Below, piece by piece: positions 17,324 to 26,057 of a DNA stretch of 64,000 nt (its first letter is position 1; every line of letters begins with the position of its first letter). Made by a program: the position numbers and the translations under genes. The DNA lies in the NCBI GenBank assembly GCA_900473185.1, contig UCKU01000013.1:186001-250000 (forward strand), written 5' to 3'. The notes beneath the pieces were generated by a model, which was not told the origin of the DNA, ran no database searches, and saw nothing but the letters and a program-made list of their open reading frames with translations. The stretch comes from Hyphomicrobiales bacterium (GTDB lineage Bacteria > Pseudomonadota > Alphaproteobacteria > Rhizobiales > Rhizobiaceae).

Positions 17324-20031
17324 TTGAGTTCATCCAGTTTGGGAATGTCATTCGGTTTGGGAAGGCGGATGGTGAAGACGGCCCCGGACCGGTCGGTCCG
17401 GTTGCCGGCGGTGATCGTCCCGCCCATTGCCTCGATGAAGCCCCGGCATATGGAGAGGCCGAGGCCGGTGCCGGCGCGGACCTGATCGCCCTTGCGCACA
17501 CGGTAGAAGGTGTCGAAGACACGGGTGAGATCTGCAGGAGGAATGCCCGGGCCTTCGTCGGAGACCTGTAAGACGACATTGTCGGCATCCGCCCAACCCT
17601 CGATGCGGATGATCGAACCCTCGGGCGCGTATTTGGCGGCATTGTCGAGCAGATTGAAGAGGACCTGTTCGAAGAGAACAGGATCAACGCGGACCATGGG
17701 CAGGTCGGCAGCGATCGTCATCTCCGTCCTGTGATGGTCTAGGATCTTGGCAGCCCTTCGCAAGGCGGTGCCGGCGATGTCGCCGGCATAGTGCAGCGCA
17801 TAATTCGGTTCCATGGCACCGGATTCGATCTTCGTCATGTCGAGCAGGTTGGCGATGAAGCGGTTGAGGCGCTCGGATTCGTCGACTACGGTCGAGAGAA
17901 GATCGGTGCGGTCCTCCGCCGACATGGAATCGAAATAGTCGCGCAGCGTGCCGGACGCGCCGAGGATCGCCGCAAGCGGCGTCTTCAGATCGTGCGAGAT
18001 CGAGGTCAGCAAGGCAGACCGCAGCCGATCGGCTTCCGCCGCAAGCTTGGCGCGATCGACATCGGCGACGAGCTGGACACGCTCGATGGCGAGTGCAGCC
18101 TGGTCCGCAAGAGCGTCCAGAAGTCGCTGCTGCTCGGGCGTCAGCAACGGGCCATCCCGGCGGTCGCTGTCGAGACCGATGACGCCGACGGCGGTGCGGC
18201 CAGTGCGCAGCGGGACATAGAGGCGCTTGGCACCGGGCAGGGTATCGGCGCCGCGACCGGCGGCATGATTATGCTCCCAGGCCCAGCGGGCGGCGGCAAT
18301 ATCGGCGTCGTCGAGCGTATCGTCGGGCGGATAACCGGCTTTAACCGCGATGGAATTACCCTCCGGCAGGAGCAGAACGACGCGCACCTTGAGCATCGAG
18401 GCGATCTGGAAGGCGGTTGCCCAGAGAACGTCATCGAGCGTGCCGGTGCCGGCGAGCTTCTTGGAAAAGAGATAGAGGTCTTCCGTCGTTCGCGCCCTCT
18501 GCCGGGCGGCGACCGCCTGCCGCTGCACCGTCGCCGTGAGATTTGAGGCGACAACGGCGACACCTAGGAAAAAGAAGAGCGCCAGCACGCTTTCGGGGTC
18601 GTTGATCGTCAGGGTATAGCGCGGCGGCAGGAAGAAGAAGTTGAAGCAGAGGGCGCTGACGATACAGGTATAGAGCGCCGGCCTCAGCCCATGGATAACC
18701 GCTGATGTCAGCACCGCCATCAGGAAGACGAGCGCGAGATTGCGCACGTCGAGAACCTGGTCGAGCACTACGCCGACAGCCAGCGCAATGGCGACATAGG
18801 CCGCCGAGAGGATATAGGCCCTGAAATTCAGTGCCGGCGCGCTGGCAGCCGCCTTGACGCCGCGCTGCGAAGCCGTGTCTTTCTCGTTCCCGGAAATGAC
18901 ATGAACACTGATATCGCCGGCCCGCCGGATCAGCTCGTCGGTTGTCGAACGGTTCCACCACCCCTCCCGCCAGGTCGGCTTATTTGGGGCGCCGATAACG
19001 ATGTGGGTGACGTTGTTGGCGGTGGCGTGGCGCACCAGCTCTTCGGCCACTTCGCGGCCGGGAATGGTGATTGCTTCGCCGCCGAGCTGTTCAGCAAGCC
19101 GCAGGGTGGCTGCGATCGTGTCTCGCTGCGTTTCCGACAGATTGATGGAGCGGTTGGTCTCGATATAGACGGCGGCCCAGGGGCCACGCAGGCGCGAGGC
19201 CATGCGCGAGGCATAGCGCACCAGCGAGGCAGAGCGGGGATGCTCGTCGATCGACACTAGCACGCGTTCGCCGGCGGCCCACGGGCCGGAAATCGCATGC
19301 GCCTGCATATGGGTCAGCAACTGGTCGTCGACGCGCTGAGCAGTCTTGCGCAGGGCGAGTTCGCGCAGCGCCGTCAGGTTGCCAGGCGTGAAATAATTGG
19401 TCAGCGCGCGCTCGGCGGTCTTTGCCACATAGACCTTGCCATCGTGAAGACGCTTGATGAGGTCGTCGGGTGTCAGGTCGATGATCTCGATATCATCAGC
19501 CATGTCGATCACAGAGTCCGGCACGGTTTCGCGCACCCGGATGCGGGTGATCTGAGAAACGACGTCGTTCAGGCTCTCCACATGCTGGATGTTCAGCGTC
19601 GAATAGACATCGATGCCGCGGTCGAGCAGTTCCTTGACATCGAGATAGCGCTTCGGATGGCGGCTGCCCTCGGCATTGGTATGGGCGAGCTCGTCGACGA
19701 GAACGAGATCGGGCTTGCGGGCGAGAATGGCATCGAGATCCATCTCTTCGAGCGATTGGCCGCGATAGGCGATCTCCACACGCGGAACGATCTCGAAACC
19801 GGCCAGCAGCGCCTCGGTCTCTTTGCGGCCGTGGGTTTCGACGACGCCGATCACCACGTCGAGGCCATCGGCCATCTTGGCGTGGCCGGAGCCCAGCATT
19901 TCATAGGTCTTGCCGACGCCGGGTGCAGCGCCCAGGAAGATCTTCAGGCGCCCGCGCGACTCCGCCCGGGCCTTTTCGAGAAGCGCATCGGGAGAGGGCC
20001 TGCCGGCCTGGTCGCGGTTGTCGTCTGGCAT
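17320..20031 (-). CDS. kdpD: Osmosensitive K+ channel sensor histidine kinase KdpD
   Basis: A 903-residue sensor kinase with the full KdpD layout: an N-terminal cytoplasmic KdpD domain with a regulatory Walker A (GAAPGVGKT, 34-42) and Walker B-like DLVLVDELAHTN, a Usp-like domain (~250-375), four close-set membrane helices (~400-500), a GAF domain, then DHp with phospho-acceptor His680 (SISHDLKTPLAAI) and the ATPase domain (NLLDNAAKYAP, DEGPGIPP, GTGLGLSI). It follows kdpC by 64 bases and overlaps kdpE. Full length; nothing appears missing. Confidence 0.96.
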   Translation of the reverse strand: MPDDNRDQAGRPSPDALLEKARAESRGRLKIFLGAAPGVGKTYEMLGSGHAKMADGLDVVIGVVETHGRKETEALLAGFEIVPRVEIAYRGQSLEEMDLDAILARKPDLVLVDELAHTNAEGSRHPKRYLDVKELLDRGIDVYSTLNIQHVESLNDVVSQITRIRVRETVPDSVIDMADDIEIIDLTPDDLIKRLHDGKVYVAKTAERALTNYFTPGNLTALRELALRKTAQRVDDQLLTHMQAHAISGPWAAGERVLVSIDEHPRSASLVRYASRMASRLRGPWAAVYIETNRSINLSETQRDTIAATLRLAEQLGGEAITIPGREVAEELVRHATANNVTHIVIGAPNKPTWREGWWNRSTTDELIRRAGDISVHVISGNEKDTASQRGVKAAASAPALNFRAYILSAAYVAIALAVGVVLDQVLDVRNLALVFLMAVLTSAVIHGLRPALYTCIVSALCFNFFFLPPRYTLTINDPESVLALFFFLGVAVVASNLTATVQRQAVAARQRARTTEDLYLFSKKLAGTGTLDDVLWATAFQIASMLKVRVVLLLPEGNSIAVKAGYPPDDTLDDADIAAARWAWEHNHAAGRGADTLPGAKRLYVPLRTGRTAVGVIGLDSDRRDGPLLTPEQQRLLDALADQAALAIERVQLVADVDRAKLAAEADRLRSALLTSISHDLKTPLAAILGASGTLRDYFDSMSAEDRTDLLSTVVDESERLNRFIANLLDMTKIESGAMEPNYALHYAGDIAGTALRRAAKILDHHRTEMTIAADLPMVRVDPVLFEQVLFNLLDNAAKYAPEGSIIRIEGWADADNVVLQVSDEGPGIPPADLTRVFDTFYRVRKGDQVRAGTGLGLSICRGFIEAMGGTITAGNRTDRSGAVFTIRLPKPNDIPKLDELK

Positions 20032-20095
20032 GCGGTTCGGTCTTTCTTCACGAGCAAGCCCCGGCTCGCTTGTCGCGCTCCGGGGCTCTCAACCT

Positions 20096-20665
20096 TTACT
20101 GAGTCATAGAAGCATCAAGGCTCTGGTTCAACGCCAGAACATTTACGGTCGGTTCGCCGAGCAAGCCGAGTTCACGTCCCGTGACGGCTGCATCGACCAG
20201 CGCCTTGACCTTGGCTTCATCGACGCCGCGGGCCTTGGCGACACGCGGCACCTGGAAATAGGCGGCATCCGACGAAATATGCGGATCGAGGCCGCTGCCT
20301 GAAGCGGTGACGAGGTCGGCAGGAACCTCGGCATTCGGGTTGGTCGCCTTGGCAGCCTCATAATCGCCTTTCACCCGGTCGATCAGCTTCTGGCTGGTTG
20401 GGCCGAGGTTGGAGCCAGAGGATGCAGCGGCATTGTAGCCGTCGCCCGCGGCGGACGGGCGGCCGTGGAAATACTTGTCGCTGGTAAATGCCTGGCCGAT
20501 CAGCGTGGAGCCGATGACCTTCCCGTCCTTTTCAATAAGGCTGCCATTTGCCTGGAAAGGGAAGATGGCCTGAGCGGCACCCGTCATGGCAAGCGGGTAG
20601 AGAAGGCCGGTGATAGCCGTGGTGGCAACGATCATGACGATTGCCGGACGAAATTCTCTAAACAT
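20096..20665 (-). CDS. kdpC: Potassium-transporting ATPase subunit KdpC
   Basis: A 189-residue single-pass membrane protein: one helix near residues 9-31 ([18 protein letters not shown]) and a periplasmic domain with [20 protein letters not shown] and the C-terminal ALNQSLD. KdpC sits between KdpA and KdpB and acts as a catalytic chaperone. An AGGAG site precedes the ATG, and kdpB ends 12 bases upstream. Confidence 0.95.
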   Translation of the reverse strand: MFREFRPAIVMIVATTAITGLLYPLAMTGAAQAIFPFQANGSLIEKDGKVIGSTLIGQAFTSDKYFHGRPSAAGDGYNAAASSGSNLGPTSQKLIDRVKGDYEAAKATNPNAEVPADLVTASGSGLDPHISSDAAYFQVPRVAKARGVDEAKVKALVDAAVTGRELGLLGEPTVNVLALNQSLDASMTQ

Positions 20666-20677
20666 TGTTGTAACTCC

Positions 20678-22738
20678 TTAGGCGAGGCCGACGGCCGTGA
20701 TGACGATGTCGATCGCCTTGATGCCGATGAAGGGAACGATGATGCCGCCGAGGCCGTAGATCAGCAGGTTGCGGGAGAGCAGTGCGCCGGCGCCGATCGG
20801 ACGGTAGCGCACCCCCTTCAACGACAGCGGGATCAGTGCGATGATGATCAGCGCGTTGAAGATGATCGCCGACAAGATGGCGCTCTGCGGCGTGGCGAGG
20901 CCCATGACGTTGAGCACGCCAAGCTGTGGGTAGAAGGTCAGGAACATCGCCGGGATGATGGCAAAGTATTTGGCGATATCGTTGGCGATCGAGAAGGTCG
21001 TCAGCGCGCCGCGCGTCATCAGCAACTGCTTGCCGATTTCGACGATCTCGATGAGCTTTGTCGGGTCGCTGTCGAGGTCGACCATGTTACCGGCCTCGCG
21101 GGCTGCGACAGTACCGGTGTTCATGGCCACACCAACGTCGGCCTGTGCCAGCGCCGGAGCGTCGTTCGTGCCGTCGCCGCACATGGCGACCAGCTTGCCC
21201 TTGGCCTGCTCTTCGCGGATGAGCTGCAGCTTGTTCTCAGGCGTTGCCTGGGCGAGGAAATCGTCCACGCCGGCTTCGGCGGCAATCGCTGCTGCCGTCA
21301 TCGGGTTGTCACCGGTAATCATGACGGTGCGGATACCCATGCGGCGAAGCTCGTTGAAGCGCTCGCGAATGCCTCCCTTGACGATATCCTTGAGCTGGAT
21401 AACGCCAAGCAGCTTGCCGTCGCGGGCAACGGCAAGCGGCGTGCCGCCGGCCTTGGCGATCTCGTCTGAGATCGACTGCAGTTCACGGACGATTTCGGCG
21501 CCGTTCTTCGAAGACGCGTCGCCATTGACGTAGGTCAGCACCGCATCGACAGCGCCCTTGCGGATCGCGGAGCCCTCGAGATCGACGCCGCTCATGCGGG
21601 TCTGAGCGGTGAAGGGCACGAAGGTGGCCTTCAGACTTGCCATGTCGCGGCCACGGATGGCGTATTTTTCCTTCGCGAGCACAACGATGGAGCGGCCCTC
21701 GGGCGTTTCATCAGCGAGCGAGGCAAGCTGAGCAGCATCGGCGAGATCCTGTTCAGAAATGCCGCGGACCGGGCGAAAGCTGGTGGCCTGGCGGTTCCCG
21801 AGCGTAATCGTGCCGGTCTTGTCGAGCAGCAGCGTGTCGACGTCGCCGGCTGCTTCGACGGCGCGGCCAGACATGGCGAGCACGTTGAAGCGGACGAGGC
21901 GGTCCATGCCGGCGATGCCGATTGCCGACAGCAGGGCGCCGATGGTGGTCGGGATCAGCGTGACGAAGAGTGCGACGAGCACGATGATCGGGATCGAGCC
22001 GCCAGCGTAAGCTGCAAAGCTCGGGATCGTCGCCGTGGCGAGCACGAAGATCAGCGTCATGCCGGCGAGCAGGATGTTGAGCGCGATTTCGTTCGGGGTC
22101 TTCTGGCGCTCGGCGCCTTCGACGAGCGAGATCATGCGATCGAGGAAGGTTGAGCCGGCGGCAGCGGTAATGCGTACGCGGATCCAGTCGGAAAGAACCT
22201 GTGTGCCGCCTGTGACGGCCGAACGGTCGCCGCCGGATTCACGGATAACAGGGGCGGATTCACCCGTGATGGCTGCTTCGTTGACCGAGGCGACACCTTC
22301 GACGACTTCGCCGTCGGAGGGGATGATGTCGCCGGCCTCGACGAGAACGAGGTCGCCGACCTTCAGGCTCGTGCCGGGCACCATGCGGTAGCCACTGCCG
22401 TTATTGGCTGTCAGCAGCTTGGCCTGGGTTTCGGTGCGGGCCTTGCGCAGCGAATCTGCCTGCGCCTTGCCGCGGCCTTCGGCGACGGCTTCAGCGAAGT
22501 TGGCAAAAAGCACGGTGAACCAGAGCCAGAGGTTGATCTGGAAGGAGAAGGCGAGATTGCCGTTGCCTGAGACGAGGTCGCGCAGGAACAGAACGGTGGT
22601 GAGCGCCGAGACTGTGGCCACGACGAACATGACCGGGTTTTTGGCAAGCGCGCGGGGGTTGAGCTTGGTGAAAGCAGCGCCCACGGCCGGAATGAGGATG
22701 CGAGAATCCAGGATGCTCGCGGATTTTGCCTGGCTCAT
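20678..22738 (-). CDS. kdpB: Potassium-transporting P-type ATPase subunit KdpB
   Basis: A 686-residue P1A-type ATPase that powers K+ uptake. The phosphorylated Asp is in [13 protein letters not shown], the actuator loop is ITGESAPV, the nucleotide-binding domain holds [10 protein letters not shown], and the hinge has [10 protein letters not shown] and [21 protein letters not shown]. The inhibitory serine motif TGES, whose Ser is phosphorylated in E. coli KdpB at high K+, is present. Length matches the family. GGAG precedes the ATG. Confidence 0.96.
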   Translation of the reverse strand: MSQAKSASILDSRILIPAVGAAFTKLNPRALAKNPVMFVVATVSALTTVLFLRDLVSGNGNLAFSFQINLWLWFTVLFANFAEAVAEGRGKAQADSLRKARTETQAKLLTANNGSGYRMVPGTSLKVGDLVLVEAGDIIPSDGEVVEGVASVNEAAITGESAPVIRESGGDRSAVTGGTQVLSDWIRVRITAAAGSTFLDRMISLVEGAERQKTPNEIALNILLAGMTLIFVLATATIPSFAAYAGGSIPIIVLVALFVTLIPTTIGALLSAIGIAGMDRLVRFNVLAMSGRAVEAAGDVDTLLLDKTGTITLGNRQATSFRPVRGISEQDLADAAQLASLADETPEGRSIVVLAKEKYAIRGRDMASLKATFVPFTAQTRMSGVDLEGSAIRKGAVDAVLTYVNGDASSKNGAEIVRELQSISDEIAKAGGTPLAVARDGKLLGVIQLKDIVKGGIRERFNELRRMGIRTVMITGDNPMTAAAIAAEAGVDDFLAQATPENKLQLIREEQAKGKLVAMCGDGTNDAPALAQADVGVAMNTGTVAAREAGNMVDLDSDPTKLIEIVEIGKQLLMTRGALTTFSIANDIAKYFAIIPAMFLTFYPQLGVLNVMGLATPQSAILSAIIFNALIIIALIPLSLKGVRYRPIGAGALLSRNLLIYGLGGIIVPFIGIKAIDIVITAVGLA

Positions 22739-22783
22739 AAGAGACTCCAGCTTTGAAACGAGGATGGCGAACCGGATTGCCGG

Positions 22784-22939
22784 TCAGCCCTGTAAAATTC
22801 TGATTGCGCAGACGACGACGAGCAGGCCTGCCATCATCACCAGGATGATGTCGGAGGCGCGCGGCGTCCGCTGGGCTCCACGCCCCGGCAGACCGGGACG
22901 TGGATGGAAGGCTTTTCGGAGCCTGTGACGGATAATCAT
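22784..22939 (-). CDS. Unannotated 51-residue membrane peptide between kdpA and kdpB
   Basis: An ATG at 22939 is preceded by GAGGTGGG, which overlaps the kdpA stop codon (TGAGGTGGG), so translation would be coupled to kdpA. The 51-codon product has a strongly basic N-terminal half rich in Arg, Pro and Gly (~1-27) and a hydrophobic helix near residues 31-46 (IILVMMAGLLVVVCAI), giving an N-in single-pass topology. It ends 45 bases before kdpB. It is not KdpF, which is upstream of kdpA. I know no family; a fourth accessory subunit is possible but unproven. Confidence 0.6.
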   Translation of the reverse strand: MIIRHRLRKAFHPRPGLPGRGAQRTPRASDIILVMMAGLLVVVCAIRILQG

Positions 22940-22949
22940 GACACCCACC

Positions 22950-24653
22950 TCAGAAGGTCTGGCCGGCAATCGTGACCAGGTGCTCGACGACTGGGCCGAG
23001 GGCCAGTGCCGGGAAGAAGGTGAGACCACCGACGATCAGGATCGTGCCGATCAGCAGGCCGACGAAGAGCGGTCCATCCGTCGGGAAAGTGCCTGCCGAG
23101 GCTGGAACCGTCTTCTTCGTGACCAGGGAGCCGGCAATCGCAAGAGCCGGAATGATGACGAGGAAGCGGCCCATCAGCATGCCTATGCCGAGCGTGACGT
23201 TGTACCAGGGCGTATTGCCCGTCAGGCCGCCGAAAGCCGAGCCGTTGTTGGCCGCAGCCGACGTATAGGCATAGAGGATTTCGGAGAAACCGTGCGGGCC
23301 GGCCGTGCCGATCGAGGCGACTGCCGAGGGCAGCACGCTGGCGATCGCGGTGAAGACCAGCATGGCGAGCGGCAGGCAGAGAATGGCGAGAACGGCCATC
23401 TTCATCTCCTTCGCCTCGATCTTCTTGCCGAGATATTCCGGCGTGCGGCCGACCATGAGGCCCGCCACGAAGACCGCGACGATGATGAACATCAGGATGC
23501 CGTAGAAGCCAGCGCCGACGCCGCCAACGATGACTTCGCCGAGTTGCATGTTGATCAGCGGAACGAGGCCGCCGAGCGCCGTGAAGCTGCCATGCATGGC
23601 GTTGACCGCGCCGCAGGAGGCGGCTGTGGTGATGACCGCAAATAGCGAGGACATGGCGACGCCGAAGCGGACTTCCTTACCTTCCATATTGCCGCCACCG
23701 AGACCGAAGGCGTGCATCAGCGGATTGCCGGCAGCTTCCGCCCAATAGGTGACGCCGACGCCAACGATGAAGAGCAGGCCCATGGAGGCGAGGATCGCCC
23801 AGCCCTGGCGCTGGTTGCCGACCATGCGGCCGAAGACGTTGGTAAAGGCTGCGCCAATCGCAAAGATCGACACCATCTGGATCATGTTCGAGATATTGTC
23901 GGGGTTCTCGAAGGGATGGGCGGAGTTGGCATTGAAGAAACCGCCGCCATTGGTGCCGAGCATCTTGATGGCAAGCTGCGAGGCGACGGGGCCGACGGCG
24001 ATCGTCTGCTTGGCGCCTTCGAGCGTCGTGGCATCGACATAGGGGCCGAGCGTCTGCGGCACGCCGAGCCAGACATAGGCAAGCGTCAGCACGATGCAGA
24101 GCGGCAGCAGAACGTAGAGCGTGGCGCGGATCATATCGACCCAGAAATTGCCGATCGCCTTTCCCGATGCGCGCGAGAAGGCGCGGATGAACGCAACGGC
24201 AATCGCCATGCCTGTCGCAGCCGACACGAAGTTCTGGACGGTGAAGCCCATCATCTGTGTCAGATAGGACATGGTGCTTTCGCCACCGTAATTCTGCCAA
24301 TTGGTATTGGAGACGAAACTGACGGCGGTGTTGAAGGAGAGTTCCGGACCGACGGCGGCCATGCCGGTCGGGTTAAAAGGCAACGCGCCTTGCAGGCGCA
24401 TCAGCGCATAAAGCACGATGACGCCCATCAGGTTGAACATCAGCATGGCGAAGGCATAGGAGGTCCAGTGCTGGTCTTCGCGTTCGCTGGTGCCGGCAAC
24501 AGCGTAAAGTCCTCGTTCGATCGGAACGAGGACCGGTGAAAGGAATGTGCGCTCGCCGCTGAAGACACGCGTCATGTAACCGCCGAGCGGTTTGACGAGC
24601 ACAAGGATGATCCCGCAGTAAAGCAGAATCTGAAGCCATCCGTTGAGGGTCAT
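22950..24653 (-). CDS. kdpA: Potassium-transporting ATPase subunit KdpA
   Basis: A 567-residue K+-channel-like subunit with about ten helices and four filter repeats, visible as [51 protein letters not shown] and [10 protein letters not shown]. It belongs to the superfamily of K+ transporters and passes ions to KdpB. The bases just before the ATG read TTTCCTCCC, so no normal Shine-Dalgarno is present; translation may depend on reinitiation from kdpF, which ends 52 bases upstream. Confidence 0.96.
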   Translation of the reverse strand: MTLNGWLQILLYCGIILVLVKPLGGYMTRVFSGERTFLSPVLVPIERGLYAVAGTSEREDQHWTSYAFAMLMFNLMGVIVLYALMRLQGALPFNPTGMAAVGPELSFNTAVSFVSNTNWQNYGGESTMSYLTQMMGFTVQNFVSAATGMAIAVAFIRAFSRASGKAIGNFWVDMIRATLYVLLPLCIVLTLAYVWLGVPQTLGPYVDATTLEGAKQTIAVGPVASQLAIKMLGTNGGGFFNANSAHPFENPDNISNMIQMVSIFAIGAAFTNVFGRMVGNQRQGWAILASMGLLFIVGVGVTYWAEAAGNPLMHAFGLGGGNMEGKEVRFGVAMSSLFAVITTAASCGAVNAMHGSFTALGGLVPLINMQLGEVIVGGVGAGFYGILMFIIVAVFVAGLMVGRTPEYLGKKIEAKEMKMAVLAILCLPLAMLVFTAIASVLPSAVASIGTAGPHGFSEILYAYTSAAANNGSAFGGLTGNTPWYNVTLGIGMLMGRFLVIIPALAIAGSLVTKKTVPASAGTFPTDGPLFVGLLIGTILIVGGLTFFPALALGPVVEHLVTIAGQTF

Positions 24654-24705
24654 GGGAGGAAACTTTCAGTACCCGGCTGCTTCTGGATGAGAAGCGCCGG
24701 CTCTT

Positions 24706-24795
24706 TCAGAAACGTTCTGGGCGGATGAGAGCGTAGGTGAGGTAGACGGTGAGAAACACGGTCACGGCACCGCTCAAGATATAATCGAGGGTCAT
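24706..24795 (-). CDS. kdpF: KdpF small subunit
   Basis: A 29-residue single-helix membrane peptide that stabilises the KdpABC complex. It starts MTLDYILSGAV and ends YALIRPERF, closely matching the KdpF pattern (hydrophobic helix, then YALI..E.F). AGGAGA lies seven bases before the ATG. It is far below usual gene-calling length limits and is easily missed; position directly before kdpA is the canonical one. Confidence 0.92.
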   Translation of the reverse strand: MTLDYILSGAVTVFLTVYLTYALIRPERF

Positions 24796-24808
24796 CTGTT
24801 CTCTCCTG

Positions 24809-24892
24809 TCAAAGCCTGTCGCAGGCGCGTGTATAGGCAAAGCAAATTCCGAAGAATACGATTGCAGTGCCGAGTAGAATTATATCCATCAT
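24809..24892 (-). CDS. 27-residue membrane peptide leading the kdp operon
   Basis: Two adjacent ATGs (24892 and 24889) follow GGAG at 24905-24902; the first has better spacing. The product is one hydrophobic helix (DIILLGTAIVFFGICFAYTR) with a charged C-terminus ACDRL, and it ends 13 bases before kdpF, with which it clearly shares a transcript. I have an impression that similar peptides ending in Y-x-R-A-C-D/E-R-L lie ahead of kdpF in other proteobacteria, usually unannotated; this needs checking. Possible roles are a second KdpF-like stabilising subunit or a leader peptide. Confidence 0.7.
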   Translation of the reverse strand: MMDIILLGTAIVFFGICFAYTRACDRL

Positions 24893-24934
24893 CGATCTTG
24901 ACTCCGATTTGTTATTCTTGGAGTCAGACAAGAC

Positions 24935-24968
24935 AAAGGGTGCCGGCTCGCTGGAGGTGGCACCTTTT
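24935..24968. other. Hairpin in the kdp leader
   Basis: AAAGGGTGCC and GGCACCTTTT form a 10-bp stem (one G-U on the plus strand) around a 14-base loop, starting 43 bases upstream of the first kdp ORF. On the plus strand it ends in CCTTTTAT and could be a terminator; on the kdp strand it would be part of the leader RNA and could control expression. Confidence 0.5.
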
Positions 24969-25014
24969 ATGCTTTCTGGCGTGGAGATGATCTTTGCGAT
25001 CTCTCGGACATTAA

Positions 25015-25096
25015 TATGCGGCCGAACCGCATAAAGGTTCGAGATTGCGCCGGCGGCATCAATATAAAAATCTTATAAATGCCTTTATGCGGCCGA
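25015..25096 (-). promoter_or_regulatory. Candidate kdp promoter and operator cluster
   Basis: Three elements overlap here. TATGCGG-CCGAA-CCGCATA (25015-25033) is a perfect 7-bp dyad. CGAACC-GCATAAA-GGTTCG (25023-25041) is a second dyad sharing half of it. The 11-mer TATGCGGCCGA recurs in the same direction at 25086-25096. Between them, the minus strand reads TTTATAAGATTTTTATATT (25079-25061), which resembles the T-rich KdpE site of E. coli. It is placed 170 bases upstream of the first kdp ORF. Operator assignments are inference. Confidence 0.5.
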
Positions 25097-25179
25097 TGGC
25101 GCGTCCGGGCCGGTCAGGCAAACGAAAAACGCCGTACCCGGCAGGCACGGCGTGATATCGAATAGCGTAATATTGAAGG

Positions 25180-25542
25180 TCAGGGATCGACCCTGAACTG
25201 ATAATGGCCTTCGGCGCTGTGGCCATCCATGGAGAGCACACGCCAGTTGAGCGTGTAAAGACCAGGCGCCATGGCGGGATCGAGCGGAACCTTGAAGACC
25301 GATCCTTCCGGACCGGAGAGGAAGGGCTTACCCGTAGGGAGTACGAGGCCTTGCGCGTCGAATAGGATGGCGGTCGAGCGGGCGAGATCGACGGGGCCGG
25401 TGAAGGTGAGCTCGAGATTGGCCGGCACCAGCTTTTCTTCCTGCTGCGGCGGCGGAAGCGATGCTTCTTCGATCGCCGCAGACGCCTCGTTTGCGGCAAA
25501 GAGAAGAGATGCGAACAGGCAGAATGACACAATCGATTTCAT
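25180..25542 (-). CDS. CopC-domain periplasmic protein
   Basis: A 120-residue exported protein. Residues 1-22 are a signal peptide (VSFCLFASLLFAANEASA). The remainder is a single CopC beta-sandwich: LELTFTGPVDL, a central AQGLVLPTG strand, and the family's closing motif YTLNWRVLSMDGHSAEGHYQFRV, split here at residue ~107. CopC proteins bind periplasmic Cu(II). The usual N-terminal His ligand directly after the signal peptide is missing (mature start near IEEASLPPP), so copper binding may be weak or different. The ATG at 25542 has AAGGAAGA; a longer in-frame extension to 25614 lacks one. Confidence 0.82.
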   Translation of the reverse strand: MKSIVSFCLFASLLFAANEASAAIEEASLPPPQQEEKLVPANLELTFTGPVDLARSTAILFDAQGLVLPTGKPFLSGPEGSVFKVPLDPAMAPGLYTLNWRVLSMDGHSAEGHYQFRVDP

Positions 25543-25616
25543 GACGGTCTTCCTTACATTGCCGATTCGCATGGTGTCGGGAGCGTCATGCCCCGCCGCG
25601 CCATGCCGGCGCATGC

Positions 25617-25817
25617 TTAATAACGCTGCGGAGGGCGATTTCGATCCCGCGCCCGTGCAATAACCCGCACTGGCTGCAGCAATGGCTGCGGCTGGCGGCC
25701 TTGCTGGAGTGCAGCGACAGCCTCGTCCACCAGGTTGTGCCAGAATTCGCGGAGCTGTCGCGTGATCTGCGAGTTGGAAGACAGGTTTCTGCCGACATTA
25801 TCGTTGTCGTGCTTCAT
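25617..25817 (-). CDS. Small hypothetical protein
   Basis: A 66-residue soluble protein. AAAGGAG is seven bases before the ATG at 25817, the strongest start signal in the neighbourhood, so I treat it as real although short. The middle (~16-42) is a probable amphipathic helix (TRQLREFWHNLVDEAVAALQ) and the C-terminal part is rich in Arg, Pro and Gln. It lies 75 bases upstream of the CopC-like gene on the same strand. No family recognised. Confidence 0.65.
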   Translation of the reverse strand: MKHDNDNVGRNLSSNSQITRQLREFWHNLVDEAVAALQQGRQPQPLLQPVRVIARARDRNRPPQRY

Positions 25818-25929
25818 CGCTTTACTCCTTTCCACTTTGTTGTGGTCGTCGATAGCAAATGTAGTCCTCGCCGGGCGTTTCCGGAATCATACGGACGTCT
25901 AGTGCGCGCTTATCTTTCGGGTGATAAGC

Positions 25930-25949
25930 ATGTGAGCATTTCGTCACAT
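25930..25949. promoter_or_regulatory. Dyad upstream of the xylitol-dehydrogenase-like gene
   Basis: ATGTGA-N8-TCACAT, perfect 6-bp arms, about 110 bases before the gene start. The half-sites resemble CRP-family half-sites, but the spacer is 8 rather than 6, so a different repressor or activator is more likely. Confidence 0.4.
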
Positions 25950-26057
25950 AATGAGCAAAAGCCTGATGGAGATGATTGAATTGCTGGGCCTTGCGGTCTT
26001 ATAGTCGCCGCAACGGCGCCCCATGAATCGCGGGAGCCATAGGGAAGGAAACCGATC

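Noticed and set aside
25930..25949. CRP binding site before the polyol dehydrogenase
   Set aside because: Half-sites fit TGTGA/TCACA, but the spacer is 8 instead of 6, so I kept it only as an unassigned dyad.
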